Part shown: one piece after another, positions 17,068 through 25,957 of the stretch | How positions within the stretch are numbered: position 1 is the first letter of the stretch | How the letters are laid out: the number at the start of each line of letters is the position of its first letter | Source of the DNA: Flavobacteriaceae bacterium | GTDB taxonomy: Bacteria; Bacteroidota; Bacteroidia; Flavobacteriales; Flavobacteriaceae | Length of the DNA: 64,000 bases | NCBI GenBank assembly: GCA_018402385.1 | Contig: JAGYJA010000007.1 | Coordinates: forward strand, 248,001-312,000 | Reading direction: 5' to 3' | Program-made: the position numbers and the translations under genes | The notes under the pieces: model-generated | The model's input: the letters and a program-made list of their open reading frames with translations, nothing else | Told to the model about the DNA's origin: nothing | Database searches by the model: none

Positions 17068-18028
17068 TGATTATTTTTTTTCTCACAACCAATTCTTCGC
17101 CTATTAATATTAAAAAATATACTCCTTCTTTCAAATCTGCAACCCGCTGCTTTTTATTATAGCTATTTGATTTAACCATTTTTCCTGTAATATCAAATAG
17201 TTGAATTTCATTAAAAAGAATTGGGCTTTCAATTTCAAAATATTCATTTACTGGATTTGGTGATATTCTTACTAATACCTCATTATCTGGATTGGTTGTT
17301 CCAAGTGAAGAATTACAAATTCTCTGAATTTCGATATTTGAAAGAGCTTTATCCCAGTATAAAAAATCATCAATTGATCCTAAAAAATAATTTGCTGGAG
17401 CATAAATATCTCTATCGTGTCGTCCTAATGAACCTGGAGTTAATGAATAAACCAATTGCCCGCCAAAACCAGAATATTCACCTCCAGAATCTACACAATT
17501 CACAATAATTTTCATATTTGTTTCAGACTCAACAATAGCAACTATATTAGTCCATTCTCCAGTTTCAATTAACTCAAAACTTGAAAATGTTCTTCTTGTA
17601 TTGGGTGTATAATTGTTTGATCCGTCACCAAAACTTATTGTAAATCTTCCTGTGGATTGTTGAGAATTAAAAAAAACACCACTACTCCTATCTTCCTCAA
17701 ATGAAGTATTAAAAAGTTCTCTATCTAAAAAACTATTACTATCATACCTAATCCAAAAAGCAAAGGAAACCGGTAAATCCGGTTTTAATTCTTCAAGGTT
17801 TGGAAAATTAATATAACTATCAACACCATTAAAATAAATGGCTGATTCAGGGTTGCCAAACCTATCTTCTACATAAGTGACCTGAAACTCCTCAGCATGA
17901 TATTCATTACCACTTGAATCTAAAGCATTGCCGTCAAAGGGGTAATGCAATAATAAGTTTCCTTGAATGCTTTGAGCAGTTGAAACTGAAAAAACAAAAC
18001 CTATAAATAGAATAAAAAAGTGTCTCAT
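17057..18028 (-). CDS. LamG-domain protein secreted by T9SS
   Basis: Secreted protein with a Sec signal peptide (MRHFFILFIGFVFSVSTAQS), a concanavalin/LamG-like jelly roll (LLLHYPFDGNALDSSGNEYH, IYFNGVDSYINFPN), and a C-terminal type A sorting domain (SPNPVNEYFEIES ending VVRKKIIIKK). It should therefore be exported across the outer membrane by the T9SS whose porU/porV genes are in this window. The start is placed at ATG 18028 because it begins the signal peptide; the open frame extends further upstream without coding sense. It lies downstream of the PafA-type phosphatase on the same strand. The ligand is unknown; LamG modules usually bind glycans. Confidence 0.83.
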   Translation of the reverse strand: MRHFFILFIGFVFSVSTAQSIQGNLLLHYPFDGNALDSSGNEYHAEEFQVTYVEDRFGNPESAIYFNGVDSYINFPNLEELKPDLPVSFAFWIRYDSNSFLDRELFNTSFEEDRSSGVFFNSQQSTGRFTISFGDGSNNYTPNTRRTFSSFELIETGEWTNIVAIVESETNMKIIVNCVDSGGEYSGFGGQLVYSLTPGSLGRHDRDIYAPANYFLGSIDDFLYWDKALSNIEIQRICNSSLGTTNPDNEVLVRISPNPVNEYFEIESPILFNEIQLFDITGKMVKSNSYNKKQRVADLKEGVYFLILIGEELVVRKKIIIKK

Positions 18029-18087
18029 TTTATATTGACTTTCTGGAGTCGTAATATATAAATAAATTTTAGACAAAATTTCAAACA

Positions 18088-19749
18088 TCACTCAAACAAT
18101 TCAGTCAATATTCTCCCGGTAGCGCCATTGGGTCTTGCAATTCCCAGAAGAGCTGATAAAGTGGGTGCAATATCTGTAATTTCAGATTTGTGGTAAGTAT
18201 GCCCTTTTTTGATTCCGTTTCCATAAAATATAAGGGGCACGTGAGTATCATAAGTAAAGCCACTGCCGTGAGTGGTCCCTCCTCTTTCATACCAAGTTGA
18301 TATCACTGCAGGGTCAAGAACATAGACCACATCACCGCTTCTCTTTTGGTTAAAACCATTCTGAACCAAGTAGCCGGTATCACGCGTGTATGAATTGCCC
18401 TCAAGCTGTTTTCGGGTGTAAGATTTATCTATCTGTGGGTAAGTCAATAGAAAATCTGCGAGGATTTGTTGAACAGTTTCTGCATTCAGGTTTTTTGATT
18501 GTAAAACTTCTTTATTTAAAAACACCTGATTACTTTGTATTTTTTCAACAACATCAACAGAAAAAGTGGCCACGGAATATTCTCTGAGTTTGGCTTGTAA
18601 GGCAGAGCTATCAAAAAAACCGGCGGGTATATTTTGAGATTGTAAATAACCGGGGGTATGCACAGCTCCGTGATCTGCCGAAAGAAAAATGGTGTAATTT
18701 CCTTTTCCCAATTGGGAATCTAAATAGACTAACAATCGTTCAATTTCCTTATCTAACCTTAAATAATTATCTTGAACCTCAACAGAGTTTACACCAAAGG
18801 TATGACCAATATAATCTGGACTTGAATAACTAATGGCAAGGAAATCTGTTGTGTTATTTTTACCGAGATTTTCACCTTCAATGGCTGCGATGGCAAAATC
18901 TGTAGTAATATTATTTCCAAAAACAGTTTCTTTTATAATGTCAAAATTTCCATTTTCCGGGGCGAGTGTTTTCAAGCTGTATGGGAACACTGAATTTTCA
19001 ACACCTTTGAATTTATCTTCATAAGGAGACAAATCGGGACCACTCTCCGTGTAAGTTTCAATGGGGTATAAAGTATTCCATGTGTCATTTAAATAAGTTT
19101 CTGCGATGTTGGAATCATTAAATTGTTGTACCCACCCGGGAAGTTGTTCCATATAAAACGAACTTGTAATCCAGTTTCCTTCTTCTTTCCCAAGAAACCA
19201 GTATGCTGTACCGCTATGACCGGCAGGTAATATGGCACCGCGGTCTTTTAAGGAAAGTCCAATTACTTTTGATTTTTGCTGGGTATGAAGTCGAAGTTGA
19301 TCTGTTATAGAAGTGGTTTTCATCCTATGGGGTGACATTTTACCAGCTTTATTTGAGGTCCCAACAGGATTCACATCATCGTCTTGAGCACAATAAACGC
19401 TTTCTTTAATTTCTTTATCATACCAATCATTTGCAATGACGCCGTGTATGGCGGGATAAGTACCGCTGTAAACTGAGGCGTGCCCGGGGCCTGTATAAGT
19501 GGGAATGTAGTTGAAATGATTGTTTTTAAACTCAAATCCATCGTTCATTAATCTCTTAAAACCTCCTTCTCCATACCGATGGTAATAACGGGTGAGATAA
19601 TCATACCGCATTTGATCTACAAGAATACCAATAACGAGAGCCGGTTTTGAAATCTCATTATTATTCTTTGAATTTGATTGATTGCTTTGAGCTAAACACA
19701 AGTTGAAAGTGAATAGAAAAAGAATGCCAAGAGTAAGTAGCTTGTTCAT
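18088..19749 (-). CDS. Alkaline phosphatase family protein, PafA type
   Basis: Periplasmic or secreted phosphomonoesterase of the alkaline phosphatase superfamily. The signal peptide is MNKLLTLGILFLFTFNLCLAQ. Nucleophile threonine is in TYTGPGHAS; PafA-like substrate residues are in VIANDWYD (Asn) and SLKDRGA (Lys and Arg); zinc ligands are in VDQMRYD, ADHGAVHTPGY and the late THGSGF segment. About 553 residues, normal for PafA. The start is ATG 19749; the TTG at 19770 is part of the promoter box. PafA enzymes release phosphate from many monoesters. The neighbouring LamG gene may be cotranscribed. Confidence 0.88.
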   Translation of the reverse strand: MNKLLTLGILFLFTFNLCLAQSNQSNSKNNNEISKPALVIGILVDQMRYDYLTRYYHRYGEGGFKRLMNDGFEFKNNHFNYIPTYTGPGHASVYSGTYPAIHGVIANDWYDKEIKESVYCAQDDDVNPVGTSNKAGKMSPHRMKTTSITDQLRLHTQQKSKVIGLSLKDRGAILPAGHSGTAYWFLGKEEGNWITSSFYMEQLPGWVQQFNDSNIAETYLNDTWNTLYPIETYTESGPDLSPYEDKFKGVENSVFPYSLKTLAPENGNFDIIKETVFGNNITTDFAIAAIEGENLGKNNTTDFLAISYSSPDYIGHTFGVNSVEVQDNYLRLDKEIERLLVYLDSQLGKGNYTIFLSADHGAVHTPGYLQSQNIPAGFFDSSALQAKLREYSVATFSVDVVEKIQSNQVFLNKEVLQSKNLNAETVQQILADFLLTYPQIDKSYTRKQLEGNSYTRDTGYLVQNGFNQKRSGDVVYVLDPAVISTWYERGGTTHGSGFTYDTHVPLIFYGNGIKKGHTYHKSEITDIAPTLSALLGIARPNGATGRILTELFE

Positions 19750-19767
19750 GATTGCAAAATATTTAGA

Positions 19768-19775
19768 CAAAAATA
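19768..19775 (-). promoter_or_regulatory. -7 box of the PafA-type phosphatase gene
   Basis: TATTTTTG on the minus strand; its terminal TTG is the false start at 19770. The ATG at 19749 is 19 bp downstream of the box. Confidence 0.5.
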
Positions 19776-19876
19776 CAACACCTCTTACAACTAAAGTTTA
19801 CTTAATAGTTAAATCCTGACCAATTATTTTTGTTACTTTAGCGGTTATTAGAATTTAGTTTGAATTTGATTATATA

Positions 19877-20614
19877 ATGAAATATATAAGAGATATTGGT
19901 TCTTATTTTATGATGTTGCGGCAGGTTTTTAGCAGGCCCACAAAAACATCTGTTCTTAAAAACCTCATTTTTAAGGAAATTAATGATTTGATAGTGAACT
20001 CACTGGGAATTGTCGTCTTTATTTCTTTTTTTGTGGGTAGTGTAATTGCTATACAGACGGCTCTCAACATGGACAATCCCTTAGTTCCTAAAAGTTTGAT
20101 AGGTTTTGCGACCAGACAAAGTATTTTATTGGAATTTGCACCCACTTTTATTTCCATTATTATGGCTGGAAAAGTGGGCTCATTCATCACCTCAAGCATT
20201 GGTTCCATGAGAGTAACTGAACAGATTGATGCCCTTGAGGTGATGGGTATAAATTCTTTGAATTATTTGGTTTTTCCAAAAATCATTGCGTTATTATTTT
20301 TCCCTTTTATTATTGTGATTTCAATGACTGTGGGAATTGCAGGTGGCTGGATTGCTGCTGTTTATGGTGGTTTTAGCAGTGCTGCAGATTTTGGGGCCGG
20401 GCTTCAAGAAGATTTTGTCCCCTTTCATATAGTTTATGCATTTATAAAAACATTTGTTTTTGCTTTTATACTGGCAACGGTTCCGTCTTGGCAAGGTTAC
20501 TATATGAATGGTGGTGCACTGGAAGTGGGCAAGGCGAGTACAAATTCATTTGTATGGACAAGCGTGCTTATCATATTAGCAAACTTTATTATAACTCAAA
20601 TGCTCCTTAGCTAA
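19877..20614 (+). CDS. MlaE-family ABC transporter permease
   Basis: Inner-membrane permease of the Mla/MCE phospholipid transporter class, 245 residues with five to six hydrophobic segments. The family signature is visible in EFAPTFISIIMAGKVGSFITSSIGSMRVTEQIDAL, split here only for length. The ATPase gene starts on the last base of its stop region (ATGA-type overlap at 20614), so the two are translationally coupled. The MCE substrate-binding protein gene is not in this window. Expected role: lipid traffic between inner and outer membrane. Confidence 0.9.
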   Translation: MKYIRDIGSYFMMLRQVFSRPTKTSVLKNLIFKEINDLIVNSLGIVVFISFFVGSVIAIQTALNMDNPLVPKSLIGFATRQSILLEFAPTFISIIMAGKVGSFITSSIGSMRVTEQIDALEVMGINSLNYLVFPKIIALLFFPFIIVISMTVGIAGGWIAAVYGGFSSAADFGAGLQEDFVPFHIVYAFIKTFVFAFILATVPSWQGYYMNGGALEVGKASTNSFVWTSVLIILANFIITQMLLS

Positions 20615-21387
20615 TGATTAAAGTTGAAGATTTACATAAAAGTTTTGGTGATGAAGAAGTTTTAAAAGGAATTTCGACCACTTTTGAAAAGGGTAAAACC
20701 AATATCATCATTGGACAAAGCGGAAGCGGTAAAACCGTTTTTATGAAATGTCTTTTGGGTCTTTTTTCTCCAGAAAAAGGTAAAATCATTTATGGAGATA
20801 AAGCCATTCAGGATATGGATAAAGATGAGAAAAGTGTTTTGCGACAGCAAATGGGCATGCTCTTTCAAGGTGGAGCTTTATTTGATTCAATGAACATTGA
20901 AGAGAATGTGATGTTTCCATTACAAATGATTAGTAAAAAATCAAAAAGTGAAATGTTAGATCGTGTGAATGAGGTCTTGAAACGCGTTAATTTAGTAAAT
21001 GTCAACAAAAAGTTGCCTGCAGAAATTTCAGGTGGTATGCAAAAGCGAGTGGCCATAGCCAGGGCGATTGTAAACAACCCAAAATATTTATTTTGTGATG
21101 AGCCCAATTCCGGGCTTGACCCAAGAACAGCTACTGTGATTGACAACCTTATTCAGGAAATTACGCAAGAATATGACATCACAACTGTTGTAAATACCCA
21201 CGATATGAATTCTGTAATGGAAATTGGTGAAACAATCATCTTCTTAAAGGATGGTCATTTGGTTTGGAAAGGTGATAAATCTTTGATATTTAAAACGGAT
21301 AATGAAGCGGTTACAGAATTTGTTTATTCTTCAGATTTATTCAAAAAAATAAGGATTGCTCAGAATATTGAAGACGAGAAAATTTAA
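20614..21387 (+). CDS. ABC transporter ATP-binding protein, MlaF type
   Basis: ATPase partner of the MlaE-type permease just upstream (1-bp overlap). Walker A is GQSGSGKT, the Q loop lies in QMGMLFQGGALFDS, the signature is ISGGMQKRVAIARA, and Walker B is YLFCDEPNSGLDP, followed by the H-loop THDM. The FQGGALFDSM segment is characteristic of MlaF. At 257 residues it is of usual length. The C-terminus (FKKIRIAQNIEDEKI) overlaps the end of the convergent DUF389 gene by 4 bp. Confidence 0.93.
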   Translation: MIKVEDLHKSFGDEEVLKGISTTFEKGKTNIIIGQSGSGKTVFMKCLLGLFSPEKGKIIYGDKAIQDMDKDEKSVLRQQMGMLFQGGALFDSMNIEENVMFPLQMISKKSKSEMLDRVNEVLKRVNLVNVNKKLPAEISGGMQKRVAIARAIVNNPKYLFCDEPNSGLDPRTATVIDNLIQEITQEYDITTVVNTHDMNSVMEIGETIIFLKDGHLVWKGDKSLIFKTDNEAVTEFVYSSDLFKKIRIAQNIEDEKI

Positions 21388-22781
21388 TTTTGCTCCCTTA
21401 TTTCGACGTTTTCTTTGTCTAGCTTGAGGGCTAACCATTTTTGTAATTTCTCATTATTAGTATTTCTTTTCTGTCTTGAAACTCCTCTATCCCATTCTAC
21501 TGTAAAAACAGGAATGGTGTCTATTTTTTCAAAATTGGACATTAATGTATTAGAAAACGAAATCGTATTTAACTCTGCATAATTTATTTTTACTTCCTCA
21601 ATCAAATCTTCAAAAGGAATTTCGCCGGTTGTCAAATCATTTAACTGTTTTTCAAGCGTTCTAATTTTTGTATCTCTCGATTCAAGGGTTTCAACGGCTC
21701 GTGAGTATCTATCTGAGAGTGAAACAAAGTCAGTGGTTGAAACATCACCATCATCTCTACCTTGTCTCACAATGAGATCAACATCACTTAAATTTTTATT
21801 ATTCAATAATTTTGCTCGCCAGGTATTAATCACGGGTTCAGGTACAACATCACCTCCCAAATATGCGGTAATCGTTTTATTCTCATAATCTCCCTCATAA
21901 CGGATTAAATATGCGTTTTCATACATTACATTTTCAGTAACAAAAACATCTGCATTACTCACAAATATTTCTTGTTTTAATAATTTCCAAAACAATAAAG
22001 TACTAGGAATCATAACCACCAAAGCAATGGTAGTCGCTATTTGAGCAATGCGTTTCCTTCTTTTGGAATTGGCATATTTAACTAATGGAAAACCAAGTAG
22101 TTTTGAGACAACAAAAGCAGAGAGCGCTATGAAAATCGAGTTTATTGTAAACAAATAAAATGCACCACCAAAATATTCAAAATTACCCACTGCAAGTCCA
22201 TAACCGGCTGTACACAGGGGTGGCATAAGCGCTGTCGCAATTGCAACACCATAAATAACACTGGGCATCGTGCCTTTTTTAGTTTTAGCGACAATGAGCG
22301 CTAAACCTCCAAAAATTGCAATCAAGACGTCAAGAATAGTGGGATAGGTTCTGGCTTCAAGCTCTGGAGTTAACTTTGTTAACGGAGAAAGTAAAAAATA
22401 CAAATAGGCTGTGAGAATACTCAGGCCAATCATTACTCCAAGATTTACCAGAGAACGTTTTAAAGTATCTATATCATTAATCGCTACAGACAGACCCACA
22501 CCCACGATGGGACCCATTAGTGGAGAAATTAACATCGCTCCAATGACGACCGCTGTACTACTCACATTCAAGCCAATAGAGGCTACAAATATCGAGAAAA
22601 TCAAAATCCAGGCGTTGTGACCCTTGAATGAAATTTCTTTTTTTATTGTCTCAACCGTTTCTTCTTTATCTGTATCGTGTCTAACATCCAAAAGCCCGGA
22701 AAGAAATAGCTTTATTTCATCAAAAGTTCCTCTTGCACTTTGCTTTAAGTTGTCTGGGTTTATTTCTTCATTTGCATTCAT
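21384..22781 (-). CDS. DUF389 / TIGR00341-family membrane protein
   Basis: A 465-residue membrane protein. The N-terminal half carries the DUF389 membrane core (VGAMLISPLMGPIVGVGL-type helices starting near residue 55 and RSLVNLGVMIGLSILTAYLY). The C-terminal 170 residues are soluble and include a coiled-coil-like stretch (ETLESRDTKIRTLEKQLNDL). Function of the family is unknown. It is the last of four same-strand genes (SDR, SprT-like, guanylyltransferase, DUF389) with gaps of 2-17 bp, so likely cotranscribed. ATG at 22781. Confidence 0.82.
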   Translation of the reverse strand: MNANEEINPDNLKQSARGTFDEIKLFLSGLLDVRHDTDKEETVETIKKEISFKGHNAWILIFSIFVASIGLNVSSTAVVIGAMLISPLMGPIVGVGLSVAINDIDTLKRSLVNLGVMIGLSILTAYLYFLLSPLTKLTPELEARTYPTILDVLIAIFGGLALIVAKTKKGTMPSVIYGVAIATALMPPLCTAGYGLAVGNFEYFGGAFYLFTINSIFIALSAFVVSKLLGFPLVKYANSKRRKRIAQIATTIALVVMIPSTLLFWKLLKQEIFVSNADVFVTENVMYENAYLIRYEGDYENKTITAYLGGDVVPEPVINTWRAKLLNNKNLSDVDLIVRQGRDDGDVSTTDFVSLSDRYSRAVETLESRDTKIRTLEKQLNDLTTGEIPFEDLIEEVKINYAELNTISFSNTLMSNFEKIDTIPVFTVEWDRGVSRQKRNTNNEKLQKWLALKLDKENVEIREQN

Positions 22782-22793
22782 ACAATAATATGT

Positions 22794-23861
22794 TTAAATA
22801 AACTTTTTCTTTGCAATCTCTTGAATATGCTTGATATCCTGTTCTTTTTCCTTGGGTACAATTATAAGTGTTTTTCCATTATCAACGATAATATAATTAC
22901 TTAAATTACTAATTACTACATTTTTTTTGGTATCTGTTTGTATGATATTATTTTCAGAATCAATGAGCAAGGTGTTGGCTCTCACAACAGCGTTATTTTG
23001 ACTGTCTTTTGGAAGTTTTTCATGCAAAGAGCCCCAGGTTCCCAAATCATTCCAATCAAAAGCTGCTGGGAGCATAAAAACGTTTGTAGCTTTTTCTAAA
23101 ATGGCATAATCGATGGAGATGTTATCTGCTAAAGCGTAATTTTCTTTGATAAACTGTTCCTCTTGAGACGTATTGTACTTATGAATTCCTGCATAAAATA
23201 AATGATACATTTGGGGAGCAAACTTTTCAAACGACTGAACAATACTATTGACACTCCAAACGAATATACCGGCATTCCACATAAAGTTTCCGGCACTTAG
23301 AAATGATCTTGCGGTATTATAATCGGGCTTTTCAGTAAAACGGATGACTTTTTTTATTTCGTTTTGTGTTTTTTCAAATTCGATATAGCCATAACCGGTA
23401 TTGGGAAAAGTGGGTTGTATTCCCAGGGTCATCAACACATCATTATTTGAGCAATTTTCAAAAGCCATAGTGATATTTTTCTGAAAGGCATTCTCATCTT
23501 CAATCCAGTGGTCACTGGGTGCTACAAGCATCACAGCATTGGGGTTTTGCATTTGAATTTTTAATGCGGAAAGCAAAATACAAGGAGCAGTATTTCGCAT
23601 TGCGGGTTCCAGAATTAACTGATCTTCTTTGACTTCCTGAAGTTGTTCTAGAACCAGGTTTTTGTATCGATCATTGGTTAAAATTAATATGTTTTCTGAA
23701 GGAACTATTGCCTTCAATCGCTTGAAGGTTTTTTGGATTAGGGTGTCACCCGAACCTAAAAGGTCGTGAAATTGTTTGGGGAATTCCTCAGTGCTCACCG
23801 GCCAGAACCTGGAACCAATTCCTCCTGCCATAAGCACTGCATAGTAGTTTTTATTTTTCAA
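22794..23861 (-). CDS. Mannose-1-phosphate guanylyltransferase
   Basis: Makes GDP-mannose from mannose-1-phosphate and GTP for surface glycans. The nucleotidyltransferase signature is MAGGIGSRFWPVSTEEFPKQ, followed by VAPSDHWI (metal-binding Asp), RFTEKPDYNTA and NAGIFVWS. At 355 residues it is the GMP-only form without the phosphomannose isomerase domain. The start is a TTG at 23861 (MKNKNYYAVLMAGG), since no ATG occurs before the signature. It lies 17 bp after the SprT-like gene and 12 bp before DUF389. Confidence 0.92.
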   Translation of the reverse strand: MKNKNYYAVLMAGGIGSRFWPVSTEEFPKQFHDLLGSGDTLIQKTFKRLKAIVPSENILILTNDRYKNLVLEQLQEVKEDQLILEPAMRNTAPCILLSALKIQMQNPNAVMLVAPSDHWIEDENAFQKNITMAFENCSNNDVLMTLGIQPTFPNTGYGYIEFEKTQNEIKKVIRFTEKPDYNTARSFLSAGNFMWNAGIFVWSVNSIVQSFEKFAPQMYHLFYAGIHKYNTSQEEQFIKENYALADNISIDYAILEKATNVFMLPAAFDWNDLGTWGSLHEKLPKDSQNNAVVRANTLLIDSENNIIQTDTKKNVVISNLSNYIIVDNGKTLIIVPKEKEQDIKHIQEIAKKKFI

Positions 23862-23878
23862 AGCCCTTCTTTCTTTAA

Positions 23879-24484
23879 TTAAGCATTTTCTGTAAGTAAT
23901 TCCACCTCTGCATTTGGGTTGAACAAATACATTTTTCCTGATTGTACTTCAATACCTTCAAAGCGTTTTACTCGTTTGGCTCCTTTTTTAAAAACTTTTC
24001 CGTTGTAAATTTTAAAAAGAGCTCCTTCAGGAATTTCAAAGATATAATTTTTATCGTTGGCAGGGTCGTAATATTTAAGCGCCAAAGCGAGCTTTGCATC
24101 GGTATCACTACTTGCTTTTGGGTTTTTAAAGTGTTTGGCAATCAAAGGCAGTAATTGTTGCGGAAAAATGGAAGGATGTATGAAAGGCAACATCAATTTC
24201 TGAAAGGTGTTTTTCCATTCATGTCCGTGTGGCTTTATGTGCCGGCCATACCTTTCAAAAGCTTCCAGATGGGCAATTTCGTGAATTAGGGTAATAAAAA
24301 AACGGTATTTGTTATTTGAAGCGTTGACAGTAATTTTATGTTGACCGTTTGGCAATACTCTATAATCCCCGTGCCTTGTAACCCTTTGGTTGACAATCTG
24401 GAGATACACATTATTCTTTTTAATCAACTCAAAAGTGGGATTGACTGCTTGTGCGGGGATGTAATTTTCAAGAATTTCTGTCAT
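23879..24484 (-). CDS. SprT-like zinc-dependent protein
   Basis: A 201-residue protein with the SprT-like metalloprotease motif HEIAH in FFITLIHEIAHLEAF and a third histidine in KPHGHEWK, the pattern shared with SprT/Spartan. The C-terminal part (KIYNGKVFKKGAKRVKRFEG) is a small basic domain, possibly zinc-ribbon-like but without clear cysteine pairs. The role in bacteria is not settled. ATG at 24484, 2 bp after the SDR stop, so it is coupled to that gene. Confidence 0.82.
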   Translation of the reverse strand: MTEILENYIPAQAVNPTFELIKKNNVYLQIVNQRVTRHGDYRVLPNGQHKITVNASNNKYRFFITLIHEIAHLEAFERYGRHIKPHGHEWKNTFQKLMLPFIHPSIFPQQLLPLIAKHFKNPKASSDTDAKLALALKYYDPANDKNYIFEIPEGALFKIYNGKVFKKGAKRVKRFEGIEVQSGKMYLFNPNAEVELLTENA

Positions 24485-24486
24485 AA

Positions 24487-25206
24487 TTATGGAGTTGAGC
24501 TCGACACTTGCATAATTTTTCCGTTGTAGTACTTGTTTCCGGTGAGGGAAAAATCCATCAAATAAGCTGCCATTTCTTTAGCTGTAAGTGGTGCTTTGTA
24601 ACCGGGAAAGGCTTCTTCTAGCATTTCAGTTTGAACGGCTCCCAAAGCGAGCACGTTGAAAGAAGGGCCAGTTTCTTTGTATTCTTCTGCGAGGAGTTCG
24701 GTTAAAGTGATTACGGCTCCTTTAGCAGAGCTGTATGCTGCCAAACCCGGAAATTTCATGCTCCCTTGTATGCCTCCCATACTGCTAATGTTGACCACAT
24801 GACCATCCTTTTTCATAAATGGGACTATGGCTTGTGTCATTGCAACTACTCCAAAAACATTGACATTATACACCTCCATAAAATCTTTTGAAGTTAAATT
24901 TTCAAAAGGTTTATTTATTAGCAAACCTGAATTATTGATGAGGATATCCACCTGAGACCAGTTTTCTTTTACAAATTTTACAGCTACATCAATTTGATCC
25001 TGATTGGAGAGGTCGCAAGAAATCGAGGTAAGATTAACTAGATTCAATTCCAGGCAAGGCTTTTCATTTCGCGAAAGCGCCAAAACCTGATGTCCTTCGT
25101 TGGCAAAAAGTTGTGCCAGTTCATAGCCAATTCCTCTGCTTGTGCCTGTGATGATGATGTTCCTAACACTCGCGAATGCGGGTGTCTCGTTAATTGTATG
25201 TTCCAT
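24487..25206 (-). CDS. Short-chain dehydrogenase/reductase
   Basis: Classical SDR of 239 residues: cofactor motif TGTSRGIGYELA, NNSG, catalytic Ser in VNISSMGG and YSSAKG with the YxxxK pair. The residue after the second strand (LSRNEKP) has an arginine, which favours NADP. Substrate unknown. It begins the four-gene unit running down to DUF389. The codons for LSRNE coincide with a TTTCGCGAAAGCG palindrome at 25067-25079. Confidence 0.88.
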   Translation of the reverse strand: MEHTINETPAFASVRNIIITGTSRGIGYELAQLFANEGHQVLALSRNEKPCLELNLVNLTSISCDLSNQDQIDVAVKFVKENWSQVDILINNSGLLINKPFENLTSKDFMEVYNVNVFGVVAMTQAIVPFMKKDGHVVNISSMGGIQGSMKFPGLAAYSSAKGAVITLTELLAEEYKETGPSFNVLALGAVQTEMLEEAFPGYKAPLTAKEMAAYLMDFSLTGNKYYNGKIMQVSSSTP

Positions 25207-25231
25207 TATATTATTTAATTATTCATTTCAT

Positions 25232-25350
25232 ATAGAACGCAGATAGCTCGGATGATGCGGGTTTTCACGGATTTATTTTTTAATACTGAATAAATAATCC
25301 AAAACCCCAATCAGCGATTATCAGATCAATCTGTGTTATCAGCGTGCTAT
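25232..25350. repeat. 119-bp imperfect palindrome, left flank of the GxxExxY gene
   Basis: Begins ATAGAACGCAGATAG and ends with GTTATCAGCGTGCTAT, which are imperfect inverted repeats of each other. It is similar along its length, in direct orientation, to the element at 25745-25863 (CTCGGATG, ACGGATTT, ACCCCAATCAGCGAT are shared). The GxxExxY stop codon lies inside it. Confidence 0.7.
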
Positions 25351-25728
25351 TTTATTTTCATTTGAAAAAACTTTTCTTGAAAACTGTGGTTTTCTACCAA
25401 AATTTAAGAGCAAACCCACTTCAATATCAGTTGCTTTTAAATAATTAATTAGTTGTAATTCATGCTCTTCTACTAATGATTCGGCTGCCTTTAACTCTAT
25501 TATAACTGAATTATTAACAATAATATCGGCAAAATAATTTCCTACAATGGTTTCATAATAATAAACTTTGATGGGCTTTTGCTTCACGCAATATAAACCA
25601 GAATTTGTTAGCTCTAAAAGCAATGCATTTTCATAAACCTTTTCTAAAAACCCAAAACCCAATTCATTATAAACTTTGTAAAAGCATTTTATAATTAATT
25701 CAGTAGTATCTTTTTCAAGTAGTTGCAT
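25339..25728 (-). CDS. GxxExxY protein (PD-(D/E)XK nuclease-like)
   Basis: A 129-residue member of the GxxExxY family, with the namesake motif in GFGFLEKVYENAL and a PD-(D/E)XK-like core ADIIVNNSVIIELKA, where the Asp and the ExK are spaced as in the nuclease superfamily. The end EVGLLLNFG is also typical. Biochemical function is not established. The gene sits exactly between two 119-bp imperfect palindromes, and its stop codon lies in the left one; its upstream region is the right one. This arrangement suggests a small repeat-associated or mobile unit. Confidence 0.85.
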   Translation of the reverse strand: MQLLEKDTTELIIKCFYKVYNELGFGFLEKVYENALLLELTNSGLYCVKQKPIKVYYYETIVGNYFADIIVNNSVIIELKAAESLVEEHELQLINYLKATDIEVGLLLNFGRKPQFSRKVFSNENKIAR

Positions 25729-25744
25729 TTTTTAAAATATTACT

Positions 25745-25863
25745 ATGGCACGCGGATAACTCGGATGTTACGGATTTGCGCAGATTTTTTGATAAATACT
25801 CAATGATTTAATTTAAAACCCAATCAGCGATAATCCATTAAATCAGCGTCATCCGCGTTCTAT
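25745..25863. repeat. 119-bp imperfect palindrome, right flank of the GxxExxY gene
   Basis: Begins ATGGCACGCGGATAAC and ends ATCCGCGTTCTAT, imperfect inverted repeats. It is a diverged direct copy of 25232-25350, of the same length. It ends 95 bp before the aceF stop; between them lies the aceF terminator. Confidence 0.7.
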
Positions 25864-25895
25864 CAAGATTTGCTTTCTAGTTCCCAATCCTTAAA

Positions 25896-25936
25896 AATAA
25901 AAAAATCCCGTTAATTACTTAGTAAAAACGGGATTT
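25896..25936 (-). terminator. Terminator of aceF
   Basis: AAATCCCGTT pairs with AACGGGATTT, followed by a T-rich tail on the minus strand, about 20 bp after the aceF stop. Confidence 0.75.
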
Positions 25937-25957
25937 AATATTCTAGTTTTAATTTGT

